From NCBI RefSeq assembly GCF_000266945.1, contig NC_018025.1, forward strand, positions 868,001 to 932,000: a DNA stretch of 64,000 nucleotides, read 5' to 3'. The DNA comes from Desulfomonile tiedjei DSM 6799 (lineage in GTDB: Bacteria > Desulfobacterota > Desulfomonilia > Desulfomonilales > Desulfomonilaceae). Shown one piece after another: positions 25,972-34,360 of this stretch. The position numbers were made by a program, and so were the translations under genes. The notes below the pieces were generated by a model. The model made no database searches and was not told the DNA's origin. It saw nothing but the letters and a program-made list of their open reading frames with translations. Position 1 is the stretch's first letter. Each line of letters starts with the position of its first letter.

Positions 25972-27651
25972 ATGAAAGACAGGCGTATGTTAGGCGTGCT
26001 GGCATTCCTCGTGTGGTGGGGCATCTGGGGAGCGCTGCTCACGGGGACCCCATTCAAAATCGGTGAACGAAAAATCTATCCCCCCGAGCAAGGCCTGGGG
26101 ACAATTCCTTACGTTGGGAATGACATCAAAAATCTTCAAAGACTTAGCATCAAAGATTTTGCGTCATTTATTTACGGTAATCAGCCTTCACGAGGCCCGA
26201 AAGGGACCACGTTCGATATGGTCAATCACAGAAAGGAAATACCTCAACTTGCGTCGATAATTCACAATACGACCCGATTCGGCGCTCCTGAAATGGTTGA
26301 AGGGTTTTGGGGACCGGTTAATCCGAAGAAAGTAGACCTGCCGGACCCGGTTACGCTCACGAAGTTCGTTAAGGAGATGGCACTGTACCTGGGAGCGGTT
26401 GATGTCGGAATCGCGGATTTGGGGCCGAATCCTGAAGTCTGGTTCTTCCAAGACGACTCATTCGGTTATCCATTGCAGGTCAAACCTGCAGAGCATCGGT
26501 ACGCCATCGTAACCGTTAACGAAGAGAAACAGTCCTTGCATCCCTACCCCACGGGATGGAATGTCGACTCCATACGATACTATAGCAAGGTATCGAAGAA
26601 CTACTGGGATGACGACTTCGTTGCCGGTCACATCGCGGAAATGGTTCGCATGATGGGCTATCACGCGTGGGGACACAATAACGCCTACGTAAAGAGCGTT
26701 CCCTTAGCCATTATGGCAGGTCTCGGAGAATACGGGCGTTTTGGAAATTTGATCACCCTCAACTGGGGAAGCAACGTGCGTATCAATGCGGTAACGACCG
26801 ATCTGCCTCTCATTCCGGATAAGCCGATACATATCGGCGTTGCAGACATTTGTGAGAAATGCACGAGATGCATCGATTACTGTCCCATGAAAGCGATACC
26901 CATAGAAGAGATGGAATTCATGGGAGTTCGTACCTGGAAACCGAATTTCTGGAAATGTAGGCGTGCGACAGTAGTCGGACTGAACAATGTGACCGATGCT
27001 AGCACGTGCACTCTGTGCAGGGACGTCTGTCCCTTTGTCAAGGATACTACTACTCCAGCTCATAAATTGGGCCGGTATATGGTGAGTCGTTCCAGCATAG
27101 GAAGGAGATTTATCTTAAATCTTGATTATCTTTTGTATTCACGTTGGAACAGGCACGGCCTGCAACAAGTGATGACCGACAGACGTACGCGGCTGCGTGA
27201 GGCGAATGCAAAGTATCCTGAAGGAGACTGGTGCAAAGAATGGTTTACTACAGGAACCAAAGATGAAAAAGGCCGCCGTATTTATCGCGAAAAGAATCCT
27301 GATGGCATCATGGCCGTTGCCAAAGGAGGGATCGGCATAACCAATCCTTTCTACTCTTCAAAAGACTTGGCGGAACCAACCTTCGGCAAATGGCCGACCT
27401 GGGAAGATCCTTGGGGAAGAAAGATCCTGGGATATGAGGATGGCAAAGAGGGTGCTCCAAGACTCAACCTGAGGCCAACTGTGAGAATGATAGGAAGTAC
27501 CGTCCTGTCAGGGGTGGCTGGAAGTCCGATGGTAGCTTATGCCCTCAAGAAGATGCTTCCGGAGGAAGCTAGAAACCAAGAACCTGAAACTTGGTGCGGT
27601 GCCGGGTTCGACACTGCATGCAATCCGCGCTCGAACAGCTACGCTTGGTAG
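25972..27651 (+). CDS. Reductive dehalogenase-like protein (RdhA), large
   Basis: 559 aa (about 63 kDa). An N-terminal hydrophobic anchor (MLGVLAFLVWWGIWGALLTG) follows MKDRR; a canonical Tat motif RRxFLK is not present, only RRMLG. The C-terminal half has the RdhA fingerprint: IMAGLGEYGRFGNLI...VTTDLPLIPDKP, then two [4Fe-4S] sites, CEKCTRCIDYCP and C-x15-CTLCRDVCP. RdhA proteins bind a corrinoid and two Fe-S clusters and take electrons to remove halogen from organic substrates. A C-terminal extension adds CGAGFDTAC. AGGAGA precedes the ATG. A second RdhA-like protein follows in the same operon. The substrate cannot be told from sequence. Confidence 0.85.
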   Translation: MKDRRMLGVLAFLVWWGIWGALLTGTPFKIGERKIYPPEQGLGTIPYVGNDIKNLQRLSIKDFASFIYGNQPSRGPKGTTFDMVNHRKEIPQLASIIHNTTRFGAPEMVEGFWGPVNPKKVDLPDPVTLTKFVKEMALYLGAVDVGIADLGPNPEVWFFQDDSFGYPLQVKPAEHRYAIVTVNEEKQSLHPYPTGWNVDSIRYYSKVSKNYWDDDFVAGHIAEMVRMMGYHAWGHNNAYVKSVPLAIMAGLGEYGRFGNLITLNWGSNVRINAVTTDLPLIPDKPIHIGVADICEKCTRCIDYCPMKAIPIEEMEFMGVRTWKPNFWKCRRATVVGLNNVTDASTCTLCRDVCPFVKDTTTPAHKLGRYMVSRSSIGRRFILNLDYLLYSRWNRHGLQQVMTDRRTRLREANAKYPEGDWCKEWFTTGTKDEKGRRIYREKNPDGIMAVAKGGIGITNPFYSSKDLAEPTFGKWPTWEDPWGRKILGYEDGKEGAPRLNLRPTVRMIGSTVLSGVAGSPMVAYALKKMLPEEARNQEPETWCGAGFDTACNPRSNSYAW

Positions 27652-27706
27652 CTCCTGCAATACTCCAGGGCCGGTTCCTTCAAGGACCTGCCCTGAGGAC
27701 AGCAAA

Positions 27707-27871
27707 ATGGCAAATGATAATAAAGATAACGACCTAGGTTTCCTGGTAATGATGATTGCCGGAGGAATCGCAGGTGCATGTTTTAACGTCGCTCTCGGCT
27801 CGTTTGTCTGGAATCTTGAGGGCATACTCGGCGGGCTGATAAGCGGGCTTCTCGTTCACTTTGTCTCCTAG
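27707..27871 (+). CDS. 54-aa two-helix membrane protein between the RdhA-like genes
   Basis: The ATG at 27707 follows GAGGA by 7 nt and the frame ends 14 bp before the second RdhA-like gene. After a short charged N-terminus (MANDNKDND) come two hydrophobic segments, LGFLVMMIAGGIAGACFNVALG and ILGGLISGLLVHFVS. Size and place suggest a membrane anchor or assembly partner of one of the RdhA-like proteins. It is easily missed because it is so short. Confidence 0.65.
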   Translation: MANDNKDNDLGFLVMMIAGGIAGACFNVALGSFVWNLEGILGGLISGLLVHFVS

Positions 27872-27885
27872 GAAGAAGGAACAGG

Positions 27886-28971
27886 ATGTTATCACGAGAA
27901 CATACGAGGAAAACCGTGATCCTTGCCGGGAGCTTTGCGTTCTTTGCTTTTTGGGTAGCGCTCCTGCTTCCCATGGATACAAATCTCCGGGGAGGTTACC
28001 TGGTTGCCGGAGAGGTGAAGCAAGCAAACGATCCGAAACTTGTTTTTGCCGCCCTAATGGCGCCGGAATATAACGGACCGAAGGATAGAACATTTTCGTT
28101 TCAGGGTATCTGCAACGAGTCCATCAGCGTTCCTCTCGAGGCGCCCGTCAGCGCCATAAAGACTGTCGTAACGGACCGATCGGCCAAATCCCTTGAGATC
28201 AAGGATGTGGCTAAATCACTGGGAGCGGACCTCGTGGGGATATGCGAATTGGATCCGCGATGGAAATTCAAAGGCGTGCCGCTCGATCACAAGTACGCCG
28301 TTGTAATAGCTGAAGCTCTCCCTTATTACTTGTGCAAGGAGCAGGAAGACAACATTAAGGCAATGCTTGCGACCAGAGCCACGCTGGATTTCTACCGTGC
28401 CGGGGGAAAAGTGGCTCTATTCCTGGCAAAAGCCATTTGGGAGCAAGGTTATCCGGCTCGCGCCCACTATGAGAGCTGGAGCCAGGTGATGACCATTCCA
28501 ATAGCGATAGATGCCGGTCTAGGGGAATTGGGGAGAAACGGCATGCTCATAACCCCGGAATTCGGACCTCGCTGCCGCATCTCCATTGTCACTACGGACC
28601 TTCCGCTCGAACCGGACAAACCGAAAGCTCTCGGCATAACTGAGACGTGTCAACTCTGTGACAAATGTGCTCTCGCCTGCCCTGCTAAAGCCATACCCAA
28701 AGGTAGTGAGACTCTGTCGGGAGGTGTCTCAAAATGGCCGGTAGACATGGAGAAATGTTTCAACTACTGGTACAAGGGCGAAAACTCCTGGATCAGATGC
28801 CTTACGTGCATGACGAGTTGTCCTTGGAACAAGCCTGATAATCTGCTCCACAGAATCGGAATCTTCCTCGCATCACGCTCCTCCTTCAGTCGTTGGCTCC
28901 TGGTCAAAGTCGACGATGTGATGGGATATGGTCAATGGGTGGACACCTTACCGAAGGAGACTCCTCAATGA
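27886..28971 (+). CDS. Reductive dehalogenase-like protein (RdhA), small
   Basis: 361 aa (about 40 kDa). An N-terminal hydrophobic segment TVILAGSFAFFAFWVALLLP serves as anchor or Sec signal; no Tat motif. The body shows the RdhA core IAIDAGLGELGRNGMLITPEFGPRCRISIVTTDLPLEPDKP and two Fe-S sites, CQLCDKCALACP and C-x15-CLTCMTSCP. It is shorter than typical RdhA because the N-terminal region is reduced. It resembles epoxyqueuosine reductase only through the shared corrinoid/Fe-S fold; the anchor and locus favour the dehalogenase family. AAGGAACAGG precedes the ATG. The following small gene overlaps it (ATGA). Confidence 0.82.
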   Translation: MLSREHTRKTVILAGSFAFFAFWVALLLPMDTNLRGGYLVAGEVKQANDPKLVFAALMAPEYNGPKDRTFSFQGICNESISVPLEAPVSAIKTVVTDRSAKSLEIKDVAKSLGADLVGICELDPRWKFKGVPLDHKYAVVIAEALPYYLCKEQEDNIKAMLATRATLDFYRAGGKVALFLAKAIWEQGYPARAHYESWSQVMTIPIAIDAGLGELGRNGMLITPEFGPRCRISIVTTDLPLEPDKPKALGITETCQLCDKCALACPAKAIPKGSETLSGGVSKWPVDMEKCFNYWYKGENSWIRCLTCMTSCPWNKPDNLLHRIGIFLASRSSFSRWLLVKVDDVMGYGQWVDTLPKETPQ

Positions 28972-29153
28972 TGGGCATTAGATGGTACGAATGGATAGGA
29001 TGGACTGTCGAGGCCCTCGTCATAGCGCTTGCAATCGTTTTCATCGGCTCGACGATTTCGGAGGGAGAAATTCGTCCGATTCTCGTCAGCACGATCGGAT
29101 TCGGAATCGTCATCGGCGCATGGACCTGGGTAATGCTCAAGTGCGGAAGATAG
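28968..29153 (+). CDS. 61-aa two-helix membrane protein, RWYEW motif
   Basis: AAGGAG lies 8 nt before an ATG at 28968 that overlaps the upstream stop. The sequence opens MMGIRWYEWIGWTVEALVIALAIVFIG, then IRPILVSTIGFGIVIGAWTWVML. The RWYEWxGWxxE motif is shared with the 120-aa protein at 25581, so each RdhA-like gene has its own related anchor. This is a likely RdhB functional analogue. Confidence 0.7.
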   Translation: MMGIRWYEWIGWTVEALVIALAIVFIGSTISEGEIRPILVSTIGFGIVIGAWTWVMLKCGR

Positions 29154-29164
29154 GAGCACTAGCG

Positions 29165-29488
29165 ATGGTCTATTCTGTGATTCATGATGTAACCCAGTGG
29201 TTGCTCATGTTTATCGGCTTTTGCGTAGTTCTGTGGAGCATAGGAAACTCATACTTCTCCAGAGAGCGCGGGAGAGTGATGGAGGTTGGAATGCCGGCCG
29301 ATTGCAGTGCCTATAACAGGGCTGCCGTAATCCTCCTGCTCATCGAACTGGAAGACGGTAAGATTGAGAAAGCGGAAATGAGTCCTTGTGCAGCGTGCAT
29401 GGAAAAAATAAAGACGGGTGATGTCGTGACGCTCATCAGGAGTGCCGACCGAGTTATTGCGCAAAAAGGGGTGTCGTGGTGTCTCTAA
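29165..29488 (+). CDS. Single-span membrane protein with Cys motif, unknown (107 aa)
   Basis: The ATG at 29165 follows AGGAG. One membrane helix (WLLMFIGFCVVLWSIG) is followed by a small beta-rich domain with MPADCSAYNRAAVILLLIELEDGKIEKAEMSPCAACMEKIKTGDVVTLIRSADRVIAQKGVSWCL. The CxxC and two further Cys could bind a metal or carry out thiol chemistry. No family recognised. Its 3' end overlaps the GTG start of the transporter gene by 13 bp. Confidence 0.6.
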   Translation: MVYSVIHDVTQWLLMFIGFCVVLWSIGNSYFSRERGRVMEVGMPADCSAYNRAAVILLLIELEDGKIEKAEMSPCAACMEKIKTGDVVTLIRSADRVIAQKGVSWCL

Positions 29489-30942
29489 GTCTGGTCGGCG
29501 CGCTTTCTTTGGGATGGTTTTTCATGCTGATGTTGGCGTCTGTTCGTCTGTGGATACCCCAAAGAATCTTGACACTCCAGTCGTTATTACTGGGAGGAGC
29601 CTTGCTGCTCCTGGTACTGGCGAAGGTATTCGGCACGGATGTTCATCTACCTGCTCTTCTCACCACGACAACACTGAATCCGATTACTGCTACAATTGGC
29701 GGTTTTCTCTTGGCCGGCGCAGTCGAAGCTGCTGGTGGCTTTGCTGCCGCTGGCGCTATTCTGGTCCGCTTATCCAAAGGTTTTTTCGGTTTGTCCGGAA
29801 CCGTCATCCTGTTGGTAAACAGCCCGACCATTTTTGCCATGCCGTGCGGACGCATCTGGGCCGCAGCACTTATGCCGGCAGCACTCATTTTCGGAGTCGA
29901 CCTTGCTCGAAGACATGCAAATCCCGTACTGCTACCCGTTATAGTCTTCGGTCTTATCGCTAATGCAGCGGCTTCCTGCGGGCCATCCCCTCTTGGAGGC
30001 ATTGGAATGATGGGAGAAGGGCTGGGAGGATTTCTCCAGGGAAGCTTCATCAAGCCTCAGCAATTGGCAATCATGGGCATCACGATGGTTACAATGGTGG
30101 CTGTCGGTTTGTGGCAAAAGATAGGAATCAGGCCTGAGACATTGAAAAAAACCGTTATTCACCAACGAAAACTGCCGAGTACTGCTTATTATGTTTTCTT
30201 CTTTTACGTCGTCTGTCTTATTGCTGTCTTTATGTTGAAACCTTCCATCCCAATTCAGACTATTCTACTCGGAATGACAGTGGTGATTGTGTTTTTAGGA
30301 AAGGTATCCCTTCATGACCTGATTGCGGGCATAATTCTTCATCCTATCACTGCGATGATAGCGGGATTCATCATGGCCGGCGCCCTTGTTGTCACCGGCG
30401 CATTCGATACGCTTGTTTTCATTCTCCGGTACCTTGCTTTACATACACCCCTTGGTTTTCTGGGAGTATCGATACTCCTCGTTTATCTTCCCATTATATT
30501 CCCTATGCCTTGCGGCCGAGTCATGGTAGCAGCGCTTTTGCCGGGAGTCGTCATGTTCGGCAAGGAAGTCGCTGAGATCACGAATCATCCAGAAGCATTC
30601 AGTGGCCTATTGATCGCCTTTATTCTCAGTTGTGCAGCTTCTTGCTCCTCCTCACCTCTAGGAGGAATAGGGGGCATAGCGGAAGGAAACCTTGGGATTA
30701 AACCGGGAATAGCAGGAAAACCCTTGCAACTTGGTATTCTAGTTGGTGTGCCCGTGGCATCTCTGATCGCCACTTCTTTAGGGTTTTCGTTCCAGATGTC
30801 GTGGGCAGACGAGCTGTTTGTGTTTGCGGGATTTGGCCTGGTGTTCGGCGCTGCAGCGAACCTCATCCTGGGACAATCATTTTACAGACCCGGAGGTTTG
30901 TTGAGTGGGCTCCTTTCGGCTGTGCTGATGTGGATAATGTAA
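29476..30942 (+). CDS. Internally duplicated 12-helix transporter of ion-transporter type
   Basis: 488 aa from a GTG at 29476 with AAGGGG upstream. The two halves are clear repeats: half 1 has PTIFAMPCGRIWAAALMPAALIFG and AASCGPSPLGGIGMMGEG; half 2 has PIIFPMPCGRVMVAALLPGVVMFG and AASCSSSPLGGIGGIAEG. Such inverted or direct repeats with a Ser/Gly-rich re-entrant loop are typical of the IT superfamily of anion/dicarboxylate carriers. The substrate is not evident. Within a reductive-respiration operon it may move an organic acid substrate or a halide product; this is an inference. Confidence 0.65.
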   Translation: MVSLSLVGALSLGWFFMLMLASVRLWIPQRILTLQSLLLGGALLLLVLAKVFGTDVHLPALLTTTTLNPITATIGGFLLAGAVEAAGGFAAAGAILVRLSKGFFGLSGTVILLVNSPTIFAMPCGRIWAAALMPAALIFGVDLARRHANPVLLPVIVFGLIANAAASCGPSPLGGIGMMGEGLGGFLQGSFIKPQQLAIMGITMVTMVAVGLWQKIGIRPETLKKTVIHQRKLPSTAYYVFFFYVVCLIAVFMLKPSIPIQTILLGMTVVIVFLGKVSLHDLIAGIILHPITAMIAGFIMAGALVVTGAFDTLVFILRYLALHTPLGFLGVSILLVYLPIIFPMPCGRVMVAALLPGVVMFGKEVAEITNHPEAFSGLLIAFILSCAASCSSSPLGGIGGIAEGNLGIKPGIAGKPLQLGILVGVPVASLIATSLGFSFQMSWADELFVFAGFGLVFGAAANLILGQSFYRPGGLLSGLLSAVLMWIM

Positions 30943-30943
30943 A

Positions 30944-31420
30944 ATGAAACGGGTATTTTTTTATTTCAATGTAGGCTCTAGCTGTGCGGCAATTCTCTTC
31001 TTGGGCCTCTTTCCCATGAATGCTCTTCTCTCCGGGTACCCGTGGACGATTACGTGTTACAACTGCAATATTTGCAGACTAGCGTGTCCCGCAGGGATAG
31101 ATCCTTATGGTTTTGTAATCGCCGCTCTTGTCAACGACCCCGATCACTATATGTCCGCAACACGCCTTCGGCTCAGGCTCGCTCAAGCAGAAGCCCTAGA
31201 TCCGGAGATGCTCGTCTCGGTGAATAAGACGAAGATGAAAGCCCGAGAAGCTCGAATTACGGGTATTCCTGAGGAAACCGAGGTAACGATAATAGCCATG
31301 AAAGCGAAACACGCGGCAAAGTATTGCTTCTTGTGCGCAAATTGTTCGAAACAGTGCCCCATCAGTCTTCCTATAAAGGATATCGCCCAGGAATTGTCCG
31401 AGAAGGGAGGATTTCGGTGA
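30944..31420 (+). CDS. Membrane-anchored ferredoxin-like protein 1 (HdrC/GlpC type)
   Basis: 158 aa. One N-terminal helix (FNVGSSCAAILFLGLFPMNALL) is followed by CYNCNICRLACPAGIDPYGF and, after a helical insert of about 75 residues, CFLCANCSKQCPISLP. Both are [4Fe-4S] C-x2-C-x2-C-x3-CP sites with the long helical spacer seen in HdrC/SdhB-like electron carriers. It starts 1 nt after the transporter stop and overlaps the next gene (GTGA). Role: electron transfer at the membrane to or from the RdhA-like proteins (inferred). Confidence 0.8.
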   Translation: MKRVFFYFNVGSSCAAILFLGLFPMNALLSGYPWTITCYNCNICRLACPAGIDPYGFVIAALVNDPDHYMSATRLRLRLAQAEALDPEMLVSVNKTKMKAREARITGIPEETEVTIIAMKAKHAAKYCFLCANCSKQCPISLPIKDIAQELSEKGGFR

Positions 31421-32061
31421 ACAGAGCGCTCATCTTGGTTATAGCTTTTGCGGTGCTGACGGGCTTCTGTTACATCTTCCAGAAATCCCCCGAGATTATT
31501 ACGGAAGGATTGTACCCAGTCGTAAGGGCAACCGAATCGTCTTTCGAATTTGATTCGGATTCCATAAATATCACGTTACATGAGAAAGCAGCGACCGACA
31601 GGATTGCAGTTTTTGGTTACGATACCCAAAATCGGCAGGTAGTCATGATAAAGCCTGTGCGAAACTGTACGAAGATAGTCATTAGACCGGGAGATTTTGC
31701 CGATTACCGGGTGTCATTAGAACAGGACGAGGTGAAGGGGTCTGAAATACTTCGAGAAGTTCCCGGTATCAGTAAGAGTGTCGATTTCTTCAAACTTCTC
31801 GTGGAAGCCAAAGCAGCTTCTCGGCGCTATGGTGTGCAGGACTGTTTGTATCCCTTTTGTACCCGCTGCATGGATGTATGCCCTGTCATCAAGCATGGAG
31901 TTATCAAAATGAAAATTGACAAGCAGGGCGCTTTCTATCCGGCAATCCACCTCACAGGCTGTCCCAGAAGTGGAAAATGCTTTGCGGTATGTAGAGTCGG
32001 TGCAATCTTGAGTGTGAGCAAAGCTGCAGGAGAGAAAATATCTACAAGACCTGCTGAGTAG
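31417..32061 (+). CDS. Membrane-anchored ferredoxin-like protein 2
   Basis: 214 aa from a GTG at 31417 (AAGGGAGG upstream) overlapping the previous stop. An N-terminal anchor (ALILVIAFAVLTGFCYIF) precedes a beta-rich domain of about 90 residues (SFEFDSDSINITLHEKAATDRIAVFGYD) with no recognised family, then a ferredoxin part: CLYPFCTRCMDVCPVIKHGVIKMKID and CPRSGKCFAVCRVGAI. The Cys spacing allows two [4Fe-4S] clusters. The beta domain outside the membrane is unusual for a ferredoxin and may be the docking part. Confidence 0.75.
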   Translation: MNRALILVIAFAVLTGFCYIFQKSPEIITEGLYPVVRATESSFEFDSDSINITLHEKAATDRIAVFGYDTQNRQVVMIKPVRNCTKIVIRPGDFADYRVSLEQDEVKGSEILREVPGISKSVDFFKLLVEAKAASRRYGVQDCLYPFCTRCMDVCPVIKHGVIKMKIDKQGAFYPAIHLTGCPRSGKCFAVCRVGAILSVSKAAGEKISTRPAE

Positions 32062-32078
32062 ATATGTAGGAGGAATCT

Positions 32079-32387
32079 ATGTTGCTTGCAGCATATACTG
32101 CCGGCACCGTACTCTTGATAAGCACGGTCATCCTGCTGGTGGTCTATCTTTGCTTAACTAGACATGTCCAGGTACTTCTGTGCACCGAATGCCAACAGTG
32201 TAAATCCTTTTGCCCGATGCTTTCGCGCGGCTGCGATCCCGTTGCCATTATGAAAGCAGCGAAAAGCGGCCGTGGTGACATGATTACATCCTGCACCGGA
32301 TGTCGAGCTTGCACGAGAGGATGCCCCCAGGGCCTTGAGCCCTATCTGGAAGCAAAAAAAATGGAAAGTCGCCGAGCTTTCTCGTGA
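32079..32387 (+). CDS. Membrane-anchored ferredoxin-like protein 3
   Basis: 102 aa. An N-terminal helix (AYTAGTVLLISTVILLVVYLCL) is followed by two sites, CTECQQCKSFCPMLSRGCDP and CTGCRACTRGCPQGLEP, each a C-x2-C-x2-C-x3-C. GTAGGAGG precedes the ATG. Three consecutive single-span ferredoxins suggest a chain of clusters on one face of the membrane. Confidence 0.8.
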   Translation: MLLAAYTAGTVLLISTVILLVVYLCLTRHVQVLLCTECQQCKSFCPMLSRGCDPVAIMKAAKSGRGDMITSCTGCRACTRGCPQGLEPYLEAKKMESRRAFS

Positions 32388-32411
32388 AACAGAGGAATGG
32401 AAGGTGGGCGC

Positions 32412-34241
32412 ATGAAGAAGTTTGTGGTTCTCATCGTCATCATCATCTCCCTTACTTCCTTCGCCAGTTTTGGAAAAGCTCTGGACGCAGGTTCCCCGGA
32501 AATCATTGCCGCTCTAAACTACTTCAAGTCAGCGCAGTTGGATGATGGCGGTTTCGGTCCGGGCGGTCTTACTGAATGGGTAATGATGGCCATAGCTGCT
32601 GCAGGGCAGGATCCTCGCTATTGGCGTAAGAACGGTAAGACTCCCATGGATTATCTCCGAAAGCGGAACCTGACAAACACACCTTCTGATTGGATCAGGA
32701 TGGTTCTGGTGCTCGTCTCGGTTGGCGAGAATCCTCGGAATTGGCAGGGAACCGATTTAGTTGAGAAAATCAAATCGAATTACAGGAACGATCAGTTTGG
32801 CGACGAACTCTCTCTACGTGACGATTTCTGGGCGACTATCGCCTTAATTGCAGCAGAGGAATCGGACTCTCCATACGTAGCCGCTTCGGTTCGCTTCATA
32901 CTTGAACACCAGAATCCGGACGGTAGCTGGGGCGCATCAACCACGGGCATCGAAATAGGTCCTGATAATACTGCTACCGCTGTCATTTCCCTTCTGGCAG
33001 CCGGACACCCCAAAGATTCCGCAGCCATAAAGAGGGCGATTCATTATCTGAAGACTATTCAGAATTCTGACGGAGGATTTCCCTATCTGTTTGTCCCCTC
33101 CAATGCTGCGACGGATTCCCTGGTCATGCAAGCTTGTTCGGCTTATTCGACGGATATTCTTTCCGAGAAGATGCATGACCGTGTGGTAGCACATTTGCTG
33201 CAACTTCAGGAGACGGACGGGTCCTTCAAATGGACGGAGACTTCTTGGGACGGCAAGCTGATGATGACCGCTCACGCTGTAACCGGTCTTCTCGGAAAAT
33301 ACTATCCCATTCATCCCGCTCTCTCGGATTGGATTACGGTCGATGTGCGAATCGAAGGAAAGGATCACACGCTGGTTCACTGCCCCATTACCACTCCATC
33401 ATCATCTGCCACGCCGCTCTCAGTCCTTGTGGAAGCGTGCATGCAGGCCGGGATTGAACATGAAATTACGCAAGTGAAAGATTCATCTTATTTGAAATCC
33501 ATCCAGGGCGATAGAGATGTCTGGCAATTCAGAATAAACGATGTTCTTCCCATGTCTGCCGCTGATTCCCTCAAACTTGCCAGCGGAGACGAGCTTGTTT
33601 GGTTCTACGATCCTGAGGGCTGCAGAAGTACTCTGAAACTGGAACTGTGTACTCTTTCTCTCTGCCCCGGGGAAGAAGCACATGTACGAGTGACACAGTT
33701 CGACGATGAAACAGGCTCCTGGAAGGATTGCCCCAATTACGCTCTTGTTGTGGATCAGGGCATACAAAGTTCAAGCAATGGGGTGAGTACAATTCACTTC
33801 TCCAAAGAGGGAACATATTCTCTGCATGCGGAAAAATCCAACGGCATAAGATCGGTTAAGAAAATTGTCACTGTAGAGCAATGCCACCCGATTACAGTTC
33901 GTGTTCGCATAGAAGATGAAAAGCTTGTGCCTTGGGAAGGATTGGTAACGTGTTCCGGAGCAGAAATTATTGACTTGAAAGGACAGAGAATTCAACTCCG
34001 TAAACCGGTGCTCGTTTCCGCCCTTGAAGGAGCCCGAAGAAGTGGTGCGATAGAGTATACAACAGTCAAGACTGCTCAAGGACTAATTCTGGTATCTATA
34101 AACGGCCAAAGTGAGGACAACACGAACGGCTCCTGGTGGTACGAAGTCAATGACAAAAGGGTTCATAGCAACATTGACGAATACGTCCTGAACGATGGAG
34201 ACAAACTCCTCTTCTACCGGAGTCCTCAGCACCGAAAGTAG
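32412..34241 (+). CDS. Exported transcobalamin/intrinsic-factor-like protein (alpha/alpha toroid + two DUF4430 domains)
   Basis: 609 aa from the ATG at 32412 (GGAAGGTGG upstream). Signal peptide MKKFVVLIVIIISLTSFASFGKALDA. Residues about 30-315 are an alpha/alpha toroid of the squalene-cyclase/prenyltransferase repeat class, with QW-like turns QLDDGGFGPG, QNPDGSWGAS, QNSDGGFPYL and QETDGSFKWT. A DUF4430 domain follows (about 317-405: LSVLVEACMQAGI, SIQGDRDVWQFRIND, LASGDELVWFY), then an Ig-like segment, then a second DUF4430 (about 500-609: NTNGSWWYEVNDK, LNDGDKLLFY). Toroid plus DUF4430 is the fold order of animal transcobalamin and intrinsic factor. In an operon of corrinoid enzymes this suggests cobalamin binding outside the cytoplasm. 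The function is inferred. Confidence 0.75.
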   Translation: MKKFVVLIVIIISLTSFASFGKALDAGSPEIIAALNYFKSAQLDDGGFGPGGLTEWVMMAIAAAGQDPRYWRKNGKTPMDYLRKRNLTNTPSDWIRMVLVLVSVGENPRNWQGTDLVEKIKSNYRNDQFGDELSLRDDFWATIALIAAEESDSPYVAASVRFILEHQNPDGSWGASTTGIEIGPDNTATAVISLLAAGHPKDSAAIKRAIHYLKTIQNSDGGFPYLFVPSNAATDSLVMQACSAYSTDILSEKMHDRVVAHLLQLQETDGSFKWTETSWDGKLMMTAHAVTGLLGKYYPIHPALSDWITVDVRIEGKDHTLVHCPITTPSSSATPLSVLVEACMQAGIEHEITQVKDSSYLKSIQGDRDVWQFRINDVLPMSAADSLKLASGDELVWFYDPEGCRSTLKLELCTLSLCPGEEAHVRVTQFDDETGSWKDCPNYALVVDQGIQSSSNGVSTIHFSKEGTYSLHAEKSNGIRSVKKIVTVEQCHPITVRVRIEDEKLVPWEGLVTCSGAEIIDLKGQRIQLRKPVLVSALEGARRSGAIEYTTVKTAQGLILVSINGQSEDNTNGSWWYEVNDKRVHSNIDEYVLNDGDKLLFYRSPQHRK

Positions 34242-34284
34242 CCTCCTCCTCCACAGAGATTGAATTTTCGACTTACTTTTTTAT

Positions 34285-34312
34285 TTGCCTCACTTCATAA
34301 AAACAGTATAAA
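34285..34312 (+). promoter_or_regulatory. Sigma-70-type promoter of the WYL regulator gene
   Basis: TTGCCT (34285-34290) and TATAAA (34307-34312) are 16 bp apart, about 50 bp before the start. The spacer contains CTTCATAAAA, which also occurs at 35441-35450 upstream of cas3. Confidence 0.5.
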
Positions 34313-34360
34313 TAAAGGGTCCTGATCGTTCATGAAACGTGTTGTCCGGGGGGTTTTGTG

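Noticed and set aside
27886-28971. The shorter RdhA-like protein as epoxyqueuosine reductase (QueG)
   Set aside because: QueG is soluble; this one has an N-terminal hydrophobic anchor, the VTTDLPLEPDKP block and an rdh-like operon.
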